Positions 51,334 through 60,426 of a stretch of 64,000 nt of DNA are shown here, piece by piece. Position numbers and translations under genes: made by a program. The notes below the pieces were generated by a model. That model was not told where the DNA came from. It did no database searches and saw nothing but the letters and a program-made list of their open reading frames with translations. The stretch's first letter is position 1; every line of letters starts with the position of its first letter. Source of the DNA: Planococcus rifietoensis (GTDB lineage Bacteria > Bacillota > Bacilli > Bacillales_A > Planococcaceae); contig NZ_CP013659.2 in NCBI RefSeq assembly GCF_001465795.2, positions 2,746,501 through 2,810,500 on the forward strand, read 5' to 3'.

Positions 51334-54222
51334 TTAAGACTCCACCAAATACCGATAAAGCTTCTGCTCTACCGAATTCTCCAACTTCATATCCATCTGA
51401 ACCACTGGGATATCCCGGTGGTTTTTGTCTTTCATAAGGGATTCTTGGACGGAATTTGTATCAGGCAACGCTCTACCTAAATAGTAGAAGTCACCACCCT
51501 CATCGTCGTCTTTTTTGACGAAAATGTGGATGTCCGTCCCGTTTTCGCTAGCTTCAAGGATCTTTTTGACTTCGTCTGAGGCTAGGCTTCGATTACTGCG
51601 CGTAAACCAGTGCATCGTCTCTTGATTGATCAGTTCATCTCCGTACGCGACACTCGATTCAACTTTTTCACTTTTGTGATAGGTCACAAAGATCGGACAG
51701 GTGCCGTGCTTGGTTTTATATCCATAAATAGTGGAACTCTCGTCATTGTCCCAGTTCAACAAGCGACAGACATCCTTGCGGGTGTATTTTTTATGCAGGG
51801 TGAGTGCTTGCTGTTGATTATATCGCACACTATGCTGTCTTGCGGTAGCGAGCAAGTCTCCTACTGCATTTCTAAAGGAACTGTTTTCTCGTAAACTGTT
51901 TTGGATTTTTTCGTTCCATCCAAGCAAGTTCCCTTGTCGTTCAATGAGTGGTTTTTTTCCATACTTGGTCTTTCCACTTTGATTGAAAAACTCTAAAGTA
52001 AATACGCGCATGACCGAACGGAAGGTTTGGTCGTTCCAGGAAATCCCTTCAGCATTCAATTGCTGCTGGTACTCTTCTATCGAAACGTCTCCTTTTTGCA
52101 AAAGCATTTCCGCAAGTACGATTTCATGCACGCGCTTGCCGTTTAAAATCTCCAGCGACAGCATCGTCATCACTTGTTCTTCGTACGCTCCCCATAACGG
52201 ATCCACTTCTTTCAGCTTTAACAGAAACTGATGATAAGTATTGTATTTTTGAACGATGACGAGCGGATCGATCGAGTTGTGCAAGGTAAAATCATGCATC
52301 GAAGGAATGTGACCGATGCGGTTTTTCAGCGCGATATACGCTTCTCTTAATACCTTGAGATCCGTCAGCTTACTATTGGAAATCGCTTGGAATATACGAT
52401 TTTTGGCGATCATTTCAAAATTCACCGTGGAAACGCCCGTGATGTAATTGGTATCTTTTAATGAACGACGGATATTGTCTTTATTTTGAGAGCGATCGTC
52501 AGATAAAGCCATCGGAATCAGGTAGTTATTTTTATAGTTACCAATGAAATCGATGATCGTCACGAATTCTTTTGAGTCATGCTTACGCAGTCCACGGCCC
52601 AATTGCTGGATAAAGATAATGCTCGATTGCGTTTGCCGCAGCATGACCACTTGGTTAACACTTGGAATATCGATTCCTTCATTAAAGATATCAACGGTCA
52701 GGATGTAATCAAGAAGACCATTTTCGAGCCGTTCGACTTGGCGAAGACGTTCTTCTTGAGAAGTATCCCCCGTTAAGGCGACGGTTTTCAGTCCTCTTTC
52801 ATTAAACGCCTGAGACAATTGATGCGCTTCATCTTTGCGACTGCAAAACATCAAGCCTCTCAATTTTTCGCCTGAATGTCCGTAGTAATCGATCTTTTGC
52901 AGAATATGATCGACGCGTTCTTCTGCCACAAGCTTGGAAAAGGCAGTCGCTTCATCAATAACGCCTTCATCGTATTCGAGCTCTGTCACGCCGAAATAAT
53001 GAAACGGACAGAGCATATCTTCTTCCAATGCTTCCTGTAGTCGAATCTCATACGCGATATTGTAATCAAACAGCTCAAAAATATTAAAATCATCAGTCCG
53101 TTCAGGCGTTGCGGTCATGCCAAGTAAAAATTGCGGCTCGAAATGATCGATCACACGCTGATACGAATGAGCACCTGCTTTATGGACTTCGTCGATCAGA
53201 ATATAATCAAAGCTTTTCGGATCCAACTGGCGCAAAGTTTCTTCTCTCGATAGCGTTTGAATGGTTGCGAACACATAGCGTGCATGTAGATCCCGGCGAC
53301 TACCGGATAAAAAGCCAAACTCTTCTTCTACTCCACCTAAGATCTTCATATAATCTTGTTTGGCTTTTTGCAAAATTTGTTCACGGTGAACGATAAATAG
53401 CATACGCTTTGGCGCAAAGCTGCGGACATCAAAGGCGGATAAATAAGTTTTTCCTGTTCCGGTCGCAGAAACGACCAAGCCTTTTTGATGGCCTGCTTCG
53501 CGTACACTTTCGATTTGATGCAATGCGCTTACTTGCATTTTATTTGGCTCAATATGTATGGCATCTTCTACTGGATTGGGTGTGTAGACTTCTGGAAACT
53601 CCGCAACTTGTTTGGCATCCTTACGGTATTCAATCGGAACGTACTGTTTTTCGTAGTTATGGATCCACGTTTCTGTTAGCACTTCCGCTTCGTTCCATAC
53701 CACTTCAAACTGCTCGTTGAAATGATGAATGAGTTCTCCATTACTATGGGAGGTAAGTTTGATATTCCATTCATAGTTCACTTTTAAAGCTTGAGCCGTT
53801 AAATTGGAGCTGCCGACGATCAAAGTTTGATGGGTATCATGTGTGAAAATATAACCTTTTGAGTGGAAGCCTTTTTTATTCGATAAACGAACTTCGACAT
53901 TGGTAATTTTCAAAAGCTCTTTAAAGATTTTCGGGTGATTAAAACTTAGAAAAGTCGATGTTAAAATACGACCTTTGATTCCTTTTCGGTCTAAATCCGC
54001 TAAATGCGATTTCAATGTCGCGAGGCCACTTTCTGTAACAAATGCTACGGAAAACAAAAAGGACGTACATTGGTCCAGCTCTTCTAATAAGGTATTGAGT
54101 ACGTAATGATTAGAAGCTGTGTTGTTAATCAGCAATTTCGGCTTAAAGCGATCCGTCGTTTGGTAATCACGGTCGATAAAGCCTCTTTGTAAGGATGCAC
54201 TCAATTCTTTTGCAATATCCAT
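51334..54222 (-). CDS. PLD-nuclease / superfamily 2 helicase / DUF3427 protein (A)
   Basis: 962 residues. N-terminal PLD-like domain: FHSKGYIF (HxK near 120) and VGSSNLTAQAL. The helicase follows: SATGTGKT near 253, DEVHKAGAHSY near 344, GMTATPERTD near 368, and QQLGRGLRKH near 565. The last 150 residues are a DUF3427-type region (GYKTKHGTCPIFVTYHKSEK; FYYLGRALPD). DUF3427 helicases often keep company with NUDIX genes, as here. ATG at MDIAKEL follows AAGGGG. Likely acts on foreign or damaged nucleic acid. Confidence 0.9.
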   Translation of the reverse strand: MDIAKELSASLQRGFIDRDYQTTDRFKPKLLINNTASNHYVLNTLLEELDQCTSFLFSVAFVTESGLATLKSHLADLDRKGIKGRILTSTFLSFNHPKIFKELLKITNVEVRLSNKKGFHSKGYIFTHDTHQTLIVGSSNLTAQALKVNYEWNIKLTSHSNGELIHHFNEQFEVVWNEAEVLTETWIHNYEKQYVPIEYRKDAKQVAEFPEVYTPNPVEDAIHIEPNKMQVSALHQIESVREAGHQKGLVVSATGTGKTYLSAFDVRSFAPKRMLFIVHREQILQKAKQDYMKILGGVEEEFGFLSGSRRDLHARYVFATIQTLSREETLRQLDPKSFDYILIDEVHKAGAHSYQRVIDHFEPQFLLGMTATPERTDDFNIFELFDYNIAYEIRLQEALEEDMLCPFHYFGVTELEYDEGVIDEATAFSKLVAEERVDHILQKIDYYGHSGEKLRGLMFCSRKDEAHQLSQAFNERGLKTVALTGDTSQEERLRQVERLENGLLDYILTVDIFNEGIDIPSVNQVVMLRQTQSSIIFIQQLGRGLRKHDSKEFVTIIDFIGNYKNNYLIPMALSDDRSQNKDNIRRSLKDTNYITGVSTVNFEMIAKNRIFQAISNSKLTDLKVLREAYIALKNRIGHIPSMHDFTLHNSIDPLVIVQKYNTYHQFLLKLKEVDPLWGAYEEQVMTMLSLEILNGKRVHEIVLAEMLLQKGDVSIEEYQQQLNAEGISWNDQTFRSVMRVFTLEFFNQSGKTKYGKKPLIERQGNLLGWNEKIQNSLRENSSFRNAVGDLLATARQHSVRYNQQQALTLHKKYTRKDVCRLLNWDNDESSTIYGYKTKHGTCPIFVTYHKSEKVESSVAYGDELINQETMHWFTRSNRSLASDEVKKILEASENGTDIHIFVKKDDDEGGDFYYLGRALPDTNSVQESLMKDKNHRDIPVVQMDMKLENSVEQKLYRYLVES

Positions 54223-54249
54223 GCCCATTCCCCTTATCCTTGTGAAGAT

Positions 54250-54648
54250 TTAATTGACGAACGTTGCCGCCAGTTTCTCAATTGCTGGAATATCCGCCGG
54301 CGCCCAGTCTAAGCTCGGTAGTTCGTGTGCCGCCAACCATTTAATCTCAGTGTGCTCCGTCAATACCGGTGTGCCTTTAGTGAGTTTACAATAGTAGGTT
54401 TGCAAATGAACGATTCCAAAATCGTATTCATAGCTCGTATGTTCAACTTGCTCACCAATCTCGACTTCGCAATGCATTTCTTCTTGAATTTCGCGCCTTA
54501 AGCTCTCCTGTGGAGTCTCGCCTTGTTCGATTTTGCCTCCTGGAAACTCCCATAAACCGGGAAGACTTTTCTCCATTCCACGCTTCGCGCAAAGAATCCG
54601 GCCATTGTCGATAATGACCGCTCCTACGACATGAATGTCTTTTTTCAT
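54250..54648 (-). CDS. NUDIX (MutT-like) nucleoside triphosphate pyrophosphohydrolase
   Basis: 132 residues. NUDIX box seen as GGKIEQGETPQESLRREIQE followed by EM, matching GX5EX7REUXEEXGU with a small deviation at the end. WEFPGG directly precedes it. Typical for MutT-type enzymes that destroy oxidised or non-standard (d)NTPs. First gene of the four-gene operon, 27 bases before helicase A. The ATG has only a weak ribosome binding site; an in-frame GTG seven codons upstream is an alternative. Confidence 0.92.
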   Translation of the reverse strand: MKKDIHVVGAVIIDNGRILCAKRGMEKSLPGLWEFPGGKIEQGETPQESLRREIQEEMHCEVEIGEQVEHTSYEYDFGIVHLQTYYCKLTKGTPVLTEHTEIKWLAAHELPSLDWAPADIPAIEKLAATFVN

Positions 54649-54841
54649 TAGTTTCTTTCTTCCCTTCACTGATCATTTTCACCTATCATAACATATGTAA
54701 AATATCCCCTATTTTAAATTTGAAATCCAACTAAATTTAACGTTAAATTTTCATTCCTTCTATCAAAAAGAACATTTGTTCTGTATAATGAAACTCACTA
54801 AAAACTACCCAAAAACGTTAAAATCGAGGAGGATGAAGTCC

Positions 54842-55204
54842 ATGAAAAAAGAAATCAATTTGTATGTCGACGATTTGAGGGATTGCCCAGAAGGTTATGT
54901 AGTAGCGAGGAATATAGACGAGGCGATTGATTACCTCGAAAACTATAAGGTGAAAATCCTGTCTTTAGACCATGACCTTGGGGAAGATGCAGACGGCCAA
55001 CTGCTGCCAACTGGATATGATTTGGTCAAATTGTTTTGCGAGCGAGGTTATCATGCCGATAGGATTTACATTCACACGGACAATGGGGCCGGTCGGGAGA
55101 ATATGTACCATACTTTGAAAGGTGCCCAGCGGAGAGGCTTTATCGCTCCAGATATTGAGATCTATCACTATTCGATTACGGTGAACCGTTATTCTGGTGA
55201 TTAA
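54842..55204 (+). CDS. Cyclic-phosphate processing receiver-domain protein
   Basis: 120 residues. NLYVDDLRDCPEGYVVARN at the start, SLDHDLGED near 39-47 (acidic phospho-site region) and YIHTDNGAGRENMYHTL near 75 match the cREC-type receiver domain described in RNA-repair and conflict systems. It lacks a DNA-binding output domain. Divergent from the NUDIX/helicase operon with a 193-bp gap. ATG at 54842 follows GAGGAGG; a longer in-frame ORF upstream lacks this. Confidence 0.8.
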   Translation: MKKEINLYVDDLRDCPEGYVVARNIDEAIDYLENYKVKILSLDHDLGEDADGQLLPTGYDLVKLFCERGYHADRIYIHTDNGAGRENMYHTLKGAQRRGFIAPDIEIYHYSITVNRYSGD

Positions 55205-55269
55205 AACACTCTGAGTTAAAATTTTTTAGATTTACTGCTTTGATTTCTTCAACAAACTTGCTCACCCTA

Positions 55270-55331
55270 AACCAAAGGCAAAGACGCCTTCTTGTTAAAT
55301 GCTTGCCGCATTTATGGAGGCGTCTTTTGCT
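55270..55331 (+). terminator. Terminator after the receiver-domain gene
   Basis: gcaaaagacgcc-type right arm (gaggcgtcttttgc) pairs with gcaaagacgcctt, with an internal gcttgccgc region. The rest of the 313-bp gap before the esterase gene holds nothing clear. Confidence 0.7.
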
Positions 55332-55518
55332 GTTTCTGTTTTCATTTTGTTTAAACCGATCTGCCCCATTATTATGAAATACTTCTAATATCTAAACTCG
55401 ACTTTTTTTCGCTATGGAAAGGAAAGATAATCGACAGCCATTTGAAATGGCGTACAATATCTAATAATAGATATCTATACAGCCAGTCATTCTAAGCAGT
55501 TATAAAGGAGGTGCGGCT

Positions 55519-56301
55519 TTGTTAGAAACATTTCATACATATATCTCTTCATTCAAGCAAGAAAGATTAATCCGGGTATATCTGCCAAAAAGCTATTCGA
55601 CAGAAAAGAAGAACTATCCCGTGTTGTATATGCACGATGGGCAGAATGTGTTCCAAGACTTGGAGGCGATTGGTGGGAAATCTTTGGATCTTGAAAATTA
55701 TTTGGATGCACATGAATTGGACCTTATCGTGGTTGCAGTCGATCAAAATCCGCAGGCAAGAATTGATGAGTATTGTCCTTGGGTAAGCGGTGAATACAGC
55801 AAAAGCATATTAGGCAAAGAGAGCACAAAAGGCGGAAAGGGCATGCACTACGTGGATTTTATTGTCAGCGAACTAAAGCCGCTGATAGACAGCAAATACC
55901 GCACAATCCGAAATCAGAGCGCGATGGCCGGTATTTCTTTAGGCGGCCTTATCTCTGTTTACGCTATGTGCCGCTACCCTCACATTTTTAACCACATAGC
56001 TGTCCTGTCTTCTGCCTTTTACCGCAATCAAGAAGAAATCATGAAGTTGATCGAGCAGACGGATCTGTCGCTGGTTGAAAGTGTGTATATGGATTGCGGA
56101 TCCAAGGAAGCGGGAGTTGACACGGAAGTGAGCCAGAAATTTCTAGCTTCCAATCAAATGGTCTATGAACTACTAAAAGAAAAAATCCCTAATACTCAAT
56201 TCGAAATCATTGATGATGCGGAACATAATTATTCGTATTTTAAAGAAAGGGTCCCGAGTGTATTTGGATTTTTAACATCAAATGATTTCCGTGAGAACTA
56301 G
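55519..56301 (+). CDS. Alpha/beta hydrolase (esterase D/IroE-like)
   Basis: 260 residues from a TTG start, AAAGGAGGTG seven bases upstream. YLPKSYSTEKKNYPVLYMHD then GQNVFQD mark the esterase-D type opening. Nucleophile Ser in MAGISLGGLISVYA (GxSxGG). Catalytic His in AEHNYSYF near 240. Related to trilactone/enterobactin-type esterases, but no siderophore genes lie near it. Probably a carboxylesterase. Confidence 0.9.
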   Translation: MLETFHTYISSFKQERLIRVYLPKSYSTEKKNYPVLYMHDGQNVFQDLEAIGGKSLDLENYLDAHELDLIVVAVDQNPQARIDEYCPWVSGEYSKSILGKESTKGGKGMHYVDFIVSELKPLIDSKYRTIRNQSAMAGISLGGLISVYAMCRYPHIFNHIAVLSSAFYRNQEEIMKLIEQTDLSLVESVYMDCGSKEAGVDTEVSQKFLASNQMVYELLKEKIPNTQFEIIDDAEHNYSYFKERVPSVFGFLTSNDFREN

Positions 56302-56493
56302 AACTCAGTTACTCGAGGGAACTGACTATACATATAAAAAAGTTTTATCCTTTATCCAATTGAAGAATACTCAGTGGCCGATTGAGAAACCCATATTTAC
56401 CACGTGCAAAGCACCCACCTTCCGTAATATTCCAATCTATCCTCTGTTATACTGGAAGAAAGAGGGTTATATTCCAGGAAAGGAGAATAATGC

Positions 56494-56871
56494 ATGAAAA
56501 CTTACTGGTTGCTCGGCATCGTTTTGCTTGTCGATATAACTTTGCTGTTGGTGGACGATTACTTTCCGGGCGCACTCAATTCTTTAGGAATTCCGGTATG
56601 GTCATTGTATGCGCTGCTTGGGGTTTTGTTTCTTGTGAGCTTACTAACGCATAACCCTGAACTGGAGAAACGCTTTAGGCTCCATGAATTAATATTGTTG
56701 GCTGTCTATCCTATGCTTGTAATGATTTTATTGACGATACTTGGCGGCGACTCAGAGAGCGGCCTCTCTGTCACAAGCCCCTTCCTTTGGGTCTTCTGGG
56801 GAATCATTTTGTGGCTGGGGTGGCGTGATTATAAAAAGGAAAAAGAGCAGGATGAGCAAACGCTGGAATAA
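56494..56871 (+). CDS. Membrane protein, unknown function
   Basis: 125 residues with four membrane segments (YWLLGIVLLVDITLLLVDDYF; VWSLYALLGVLFLVSLL; LILLAVYPMLVMILLTIL; FLWVFWGIILWLGWRDY) and a charged tail (KKEKEQDEQTLE). No family recognised. ATG follows AAAGGAG. A sister membrane gene follows 39 bases later. Confidence 0.8.
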   Translation: MKTYWLLGIVLLVDITLLLVDDYFPGALNSLGIPVWSLYALLGVLFLVSLLTHNPELEKRFRLHELILLAVYPMLVMILLTILGGDSESGLSVTSPFLWVFWGIILWLGWRDYKKEKEQDEQTLE

Positions 56872-56910
56872 ACGTTTTTATACAAAATGATAGGTAGTCT
56901 TGGTATTTAA

Positions 56911-57402
56911 ATGGAAAGGGCGGATACAGTGGAGGAAGCACAACAGGAGATAAAAGAAATAAAAAAGTTAAAGAAGATGCAATTGCTCTGGGGTAACCTC
57001 TTAATGCTGGTGACTTTCTTGTTGCTTAGTTATTTATTGGGGAACGGAAAAATTTTATTCGTAACCTGGGTACTCGTCATATTTCTCTTAATATTGACCA
57101 TTCTCAGCTTATATACCTTGGTAACAGGAACGATCATCGGGACAAAGAATACGAGGCGCGTTCGGGCATTCGATCGAAAGTGCTGGGGAGAGAAGAAATG
57201 GAAGCGCAATAAAATAATTGAAATTGTTCTATACACAGTTTTGGGTATCGGCATAACCGCGTTGGCCTTTAATACGGATTTGGATTCCTCCCATCGGAAT
57301 TTGTCTGACTTCGCCTTCCCGTTTGCGGGGGCTTGGATAGGTTATAACTTAGGTGAAATCATGAGAATAGCAGCCTTAAAAGAGCAGCCAGCGAATAGCT
57401 AG
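56911..57402 (+). CDS. Membrane protein, unknown function
   Basis: 163 residues. A helical charged N-terminus (EEAQQEIKEIKKLKKMQ), two hydrophobic spans near 30-75, a basic loop (RRVRAFDRKCWGEKKWKRN) and two more spans. The GTG at 56929 (codon 7) has a better-placed AAAGGG site than the first ATG and may be the true start. Probably cotranscribed with the gene before it. Confidence 0.75.
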   Translation: MERADTVEEAQQEIKEIKKLKKMQLLWGNLLMLVTFLLLSYLLGNGKILFVTWVLVIFLLILTILSLYTLVTGTIIGTKNTRRVRAFDRKCWGEKKWKRNKIIEIVLYTVLGIGITALAFNTDLDSSHRNLSDFAFPFAGAWIGYNLGEIMRIAALKEQPANS

Positions 57403-57410
57403 CTGCTCTT
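57380..57410 (+). terminator. Terminator overlapping the stop codon
   Basis: agagcagc/gctgctct hairpin with TAG inside its loop, followed by a weak T-rich tail. Confidence 0.6.
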
Positions 57411-57448
57411 ATTTAACTGAAGGAAACGTTAAATGAAAATGTCCCTCG

Positions 57449-57481
57449 AAAAGCCATGATGCATTCCGATCATGGCTTTTA
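57449..57481. terminator. Second terminator
   Basis: aaaagccatgat/atcatggctttt perfect stem, T tail. Lies between converging genes. Confidence 0.8.
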
Positions 57482-57657
57482 CTATTTCCGTCCTAAATAT
57501 CCACAACGCGTGAAGAAAATGAAATTGACCTCATTTTTGGCCATTTTAAAGATGCGGTCGAGTTTAAACAAGAGGCGCCCAGCCTAACTGTGGTGCACCT
57601 TTTTATAAACTGTCTATGAAACGAGACGCGGATCAGTTTTCGTTTTTCCTTTCTCCT

Positions 57658-58665
57658 TTAGCCCCCTTTTTCTTTTGGTGTAGACTCTTTTTTCTTTTGC
57701 GGGTTTTGCGGGCTGAATGCGGCAAGAGTAACAGCCCTTTTCTTATGGGTTTTACTAATAATTTTACTCAGGTTTTTCTCAATATAACGCAGCTGTTGAT
57801 GATTTATTTTTTTGGCAGCAACGATGTCATATCTCCATCTCGCTGGCTTTATAATACTTACATATTGATCACTTTCTCTAATGCGCTTGAAGTGACGGCG
57901 CTTATCATCCCATGCGATATAATGCTTATCATACATGCCCTCATGTTCGTTTCTCAAACTAGGCAACACAATATACACATCACCTTTTATCCCTTGAGTT
58001 CGTTGTTGATCTATATCAGCTGTTGCGGTTTGCCAGGTGATGTACGCTATCCGATTTTTGTACTCCGAATCGGTCTCTACTGCCATTTTCTTCGGATAAA
58101 TTGGCTTTTGTTTTCTAGAAAACAATTCTGCAATGATAAAAGAAAAATCCCCCTCATCATGAGACAAAAATCGTTTCTCCAAATGTCTTACATCAATCCA
58201 TTTCCCTTTTGTGTCTATATCCTCTGCCATGTCTCGCACAATCAACACAGCGGTAGATGCGCTGCTTTTCACATAGGTAATATACGCCTCATCGTATTGT
58301 TGACTATTTATTAAGCGAGCTGGTTTAGCTATATATCGACCATTTTCTTCCGCTTTACACGTAGCATAATCCATATATCTCTCAATGTAATGAGCTCGTG
58401 CTACTCCAGATGGCCCTTGTTTTCTTTTAGCTTTTACTAGTTGTTTCTTGCGCTGTTTTTGCTCTTCGATTTTTTGTAGAACTCCAGAGTTATTTACAAG
58501 ATAGTCATTCGTATACGATTCACTACAGCCATAACAAATTTTCCATTGTTTAATCCACAGATGCTTTACATCTAATTCGCTGGTGGTTCTTAAATAATCT
58601 TTCACTTTCTTTTGCAACCGGTTATTTTCATTTACTACTTGTTCCCCGCAAATGATACAGTCCAT
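57658..58665 (-). CDS. Cys-pair orphan protein, unknown function
   Basis: 335 residues. Two CxxC pairs (CIIC at 3-6, CYGC near 43-46) look like a small zinc ribbon or zinc knuckle. The rest is Lys/Arg-rich (IEEQKQRKKQLVKAKRKQGP) with a mixed middle and a Pro/Lys tail. No motif in the middle suggests catalysis. Visibly AT-rich and unlike flanking core genes, so it was likely acquired. The start follows TTGGAG. I do not recognise the family. Confidence 0.75.
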   Translation of the reverse strand: MDCIICGEQVVNENNRLQKKVKDYLRTTSELDVKHLWIKQWKICYGCSESYTNDYLVNNSGVLQKIEEQKQRKKQLVKAKRKQGPSGVARAHYIERYMDYATCKAEENGRYIAKPARLINSQQYDEAYITYVKSSASTAVLIVRDMAEDIDTKGKWIDVRHLEKRFLSHDEGDFSFIIAELFSRKQKPIYPKKMAVETDSEYKNRIAYITWQTATADIDQQRTQGIKGDVYIVLPSLRNEHEGMYDKHYIAWDDKRRHFKRIRESDQYVSIIKPARWRYDIVAAKKINHQQLRYIEKNLSKIISKTHKKRAVTLAAFSPQNPQKKKESTPKEKGG

Positions 58666-59128
58666 CGTACAACTCCAATCGTTATGTTAGTTGAAGAAAG
58701 AAATGGCCCCACTTCTCGTTCAAGCAAAGCATCAATTTAAAAAGCCCATTATCGATAATAATTACATCTATCATTATAAAAAATAAGAACACTTTGCATT
58801 TTAACAAGCTCCAGCTGAGATTTTTCTTATATTACCATTTATTAGAAAATTATTCCATATTCATTAAAGAACTATTTTTACTCACCTGCTTTTACATCAC
58901 GTGATTTTTAATGGTCAAACATCGTGTTTTATCAGTTAAAAGTGATGTTTCGCATCAAACTTGGATAATATTACTGATTGATCCGTTGGGCTAAACGGAA
59001 AAAACCCCTCGGTTCCCAGACCAAGGGGTTTTTGAGACTTCTCAATTTTCAAGGTTCTTCCCTATCTTTTCCCAATCGGCAGCTATCAGTCATTTGCTTC
59101 TTAATTTCACTAAGTTAAAGAAAATGAG
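58666..59128. other. AT-rich gene-free stretch
   Basis: 463 bases, very AT-rich on the right side of the orphan gene. An inverted repeat of aaacatc/gatgttt lies at about 58917-58956. No gene seen. The right part carries a terminator (58999-59034). Confidence 0.6.
58999..59034. terminator. Terminator after a small membrane gene
   Basis: aaaaacccctcggt/accaaggggttttt hairpin with A and T runs; serves leftward transcripts of the gene at 59129. Confidence 0.9.
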
Positions 59129-59293
59129 TTAAGATACAGCATCGTCTTTAAGGAATCCTATAATAGAAACTATAAGACCTAACAGCACGATTATGTATTC
59201 AATTCCTCCGATGCTAGTAGCCGTATCCAACACAAGAATTCCGCCAAGAATCATAAATGAGATGCCTAGTAACATTAATTTTATTGATTTCAA
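59129..59293 (-). CDS. Small membrane protein, 54 residues
   Basis: TTG start with GAGGAGGGG six to seven bases upstream. It encodes two membrane spans, MLLGISFMILGGILVLDTA and IEYIIVLLGLIVSIIGFL, joined by a short loop, and ends KDDAVS. Hydrophobic small proteins of this type are common and mostly unstudied. The terminator at 58999 completes the unit. Confidence 0.65.
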   Translation of the reverse strand: MKSIKLMLLGISFMILGGILVLDTATSIGGIEYIIVLLGLIVSIIGFLKDDAVS

Positions 59294-59380
59294 CAAACCC
59301 CTCCTCAATCAAATACATTACTTAAGTTCATATACTAACATTCTAATACAAGCACTTAACTAATCGAATAGTTGAATCAA

Positions 59381-59418
59381 AACCAAAAAACTTTAGTTCC
59401 CGGAACTAAGGTTTTTTA
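59381..59418. terminator. Hairpin terminator in a divergent gap
   Basis: aaaaaactttagttcc/ggaactaaggtttttt. It lies between two genes that point away from each other, so it ends no obvious annotated transcript and may guard against read-through. Confidence 0.7.
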
Positions 59419-59524
59419 GCATCTTCATGATTTTGTCGATTTTCCTCCTCTACCTTCCCCTCGGCAACTTCCACCCACCCACAACGTCCATTTTTAAAAC
59501 TCTACTTCCAGGAGGCGCTGTGTA

Positions 59525-60319
59525 ATGAAAACGTTTTGGCTGTTCGGATACAGGCAAGCACTTTGCTGCATTTTTCCCGTCATCATATTCGCGGCACTCG
59601 CTTTGTCGAAATACATCGAGATTCCTTATCTGCCCCGTTATGATTTTATTTTGCTGGTGTGCATACTCGCGCAAGTGTTCATGCTTACGTCCAAACTGGA
59701 GACTTGGGATGAGTTTAAAGTCATTTTGGTGTTCCACGCAATCGGGCTTGGCCTGGAATTGTACAAGGTCCATATGGGCTCGTGGGCGTATCCTGAAGAA
59801 GCCTGTAGCAAGTTTTTCGGCGTGCCACTCTATAGCGGATTCATGTACGCCAGCGTCGCGAGCTATATTTGCCAGGCGTGGCGGCGCTTCGACTTGCAGA
59901 TGTATGGATGGCCGAAGTCTTTCTACAGCATCGCCATCAGCGTCTTAATCTACGCGAACTTTTTCACGCATCATTTCACCTACGACATCCGCTGGGGGCT
60001 GAAGCTATTATTGGTACTGATTTTCTTCCGCACAATCGTGACGTTTCGCATCGATGAGAAAATCTTTAAGATGCCGCTGATCTTGTCGTTCCTGTTGATC
60101 GGATTCTTCATCTGGATCGCGGAAAACATCACAACCTTCTTTGGCGCGTGGCAATACCCGAACCAGGAAGCGGCCTGGTCGCTCGTCCATATCGGCAAAA
60201 TTAGCTCGTGGTTTTTGCTCGTCATCATCTCGGTGATTATTGTCGCCCAGCTGAAGCGAGTGAAAAGTTCATTACAACATCCCACGCGAAGTAGTGTGAT
60301 AGCAGAAAAAGAAAGCTGA
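59525..60319 (+). CDS. DUF817-family membrane protein (YoaT-like)
   Basis: 264 residues, about eight membrane segments, starting with FGYRQALCCIFPVIIFAALAL. The family run ETWDEFKVILVFHAIGLGLE then YKVHMGSWAYPEEACSKFFG near 60-100 is characteristic of DUF817. Function unknown. ATG follows CAGGAGG. Confidence 0.9.
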   Translation: MKTFWLFGYRQALCCIFPVIIFAALALSKYIEIPYLPRYDFILLVCILAQVFMLTSKLETWDEFKVILVFHAIGLGLELYKVHMGSWAYPEEACSKFFGVPLYSGFMYASVASYICQAWRRFDLQMYGWPKSFYSIAISVLIYANFFTHHFTYDIRWGLKLLLVLIFFRTIVTFRIDEKIFKMPLILSFLLIGFFIWIAENITTFFGAWQYPNQEAAWSLVHIGKISSWFLLVIISVIIVAQLKRVKSSLQHPTRSSVIAEKES

Positions 60320-60350
60320 TAGAAAGTTTTGCGCTCCAAGCAAAGAACTT

Positions 60351-60379
60351 TTGACATTCCCCATTAAATGGAGTAAATT
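60351..60379 (+). promoter_or_regulatory. Promoter of guaC
   Basis: TTGACA, 17 bases, TAAATT, about 65 bases before the start codon. A good SigA-type match. Confidence 0.75.
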
Positions 60380-60389
60380 ATCACATGGA

Positions 60390-60426
60390 CGAACAATCAT
60401 ATTCGTTCTATCTAATAATATTCGTG
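60390..60426 (+). promoter_or_regulatory. Possible PurR operator (PurBox pair) over the guaC start site
   Basis: CGAACAAT (60390) and, inverted, ATTCGT-type elements at 60401 and 60420. These resemble the inverted CGAAC half-sites bound by Bacillus PurR. They lie just after the -10 box, where a repressor would act. In Bacillus, guaC belongs to the PurR regulon. The spacing is not the usual 16-17 bases. Confidence 0.4.

Noticed and set aside
48568..54648. Assignment to the Mokosh defence system (helicase plus PLD)
   Set aside because: As I recall it, Mokosh has its PLD on a separate protein or at the C-terminus; here PLD is N-terminal, DUF3427 is present, and NUDIX/MazG partners are added. 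Not safe to name without a search.
57616..58314. Plus-strand reading frame of about 230 codons opposite the CxxC orphan
   Set aside because: It has no ribosome site and lies wholly within the other gene, which has a good start.
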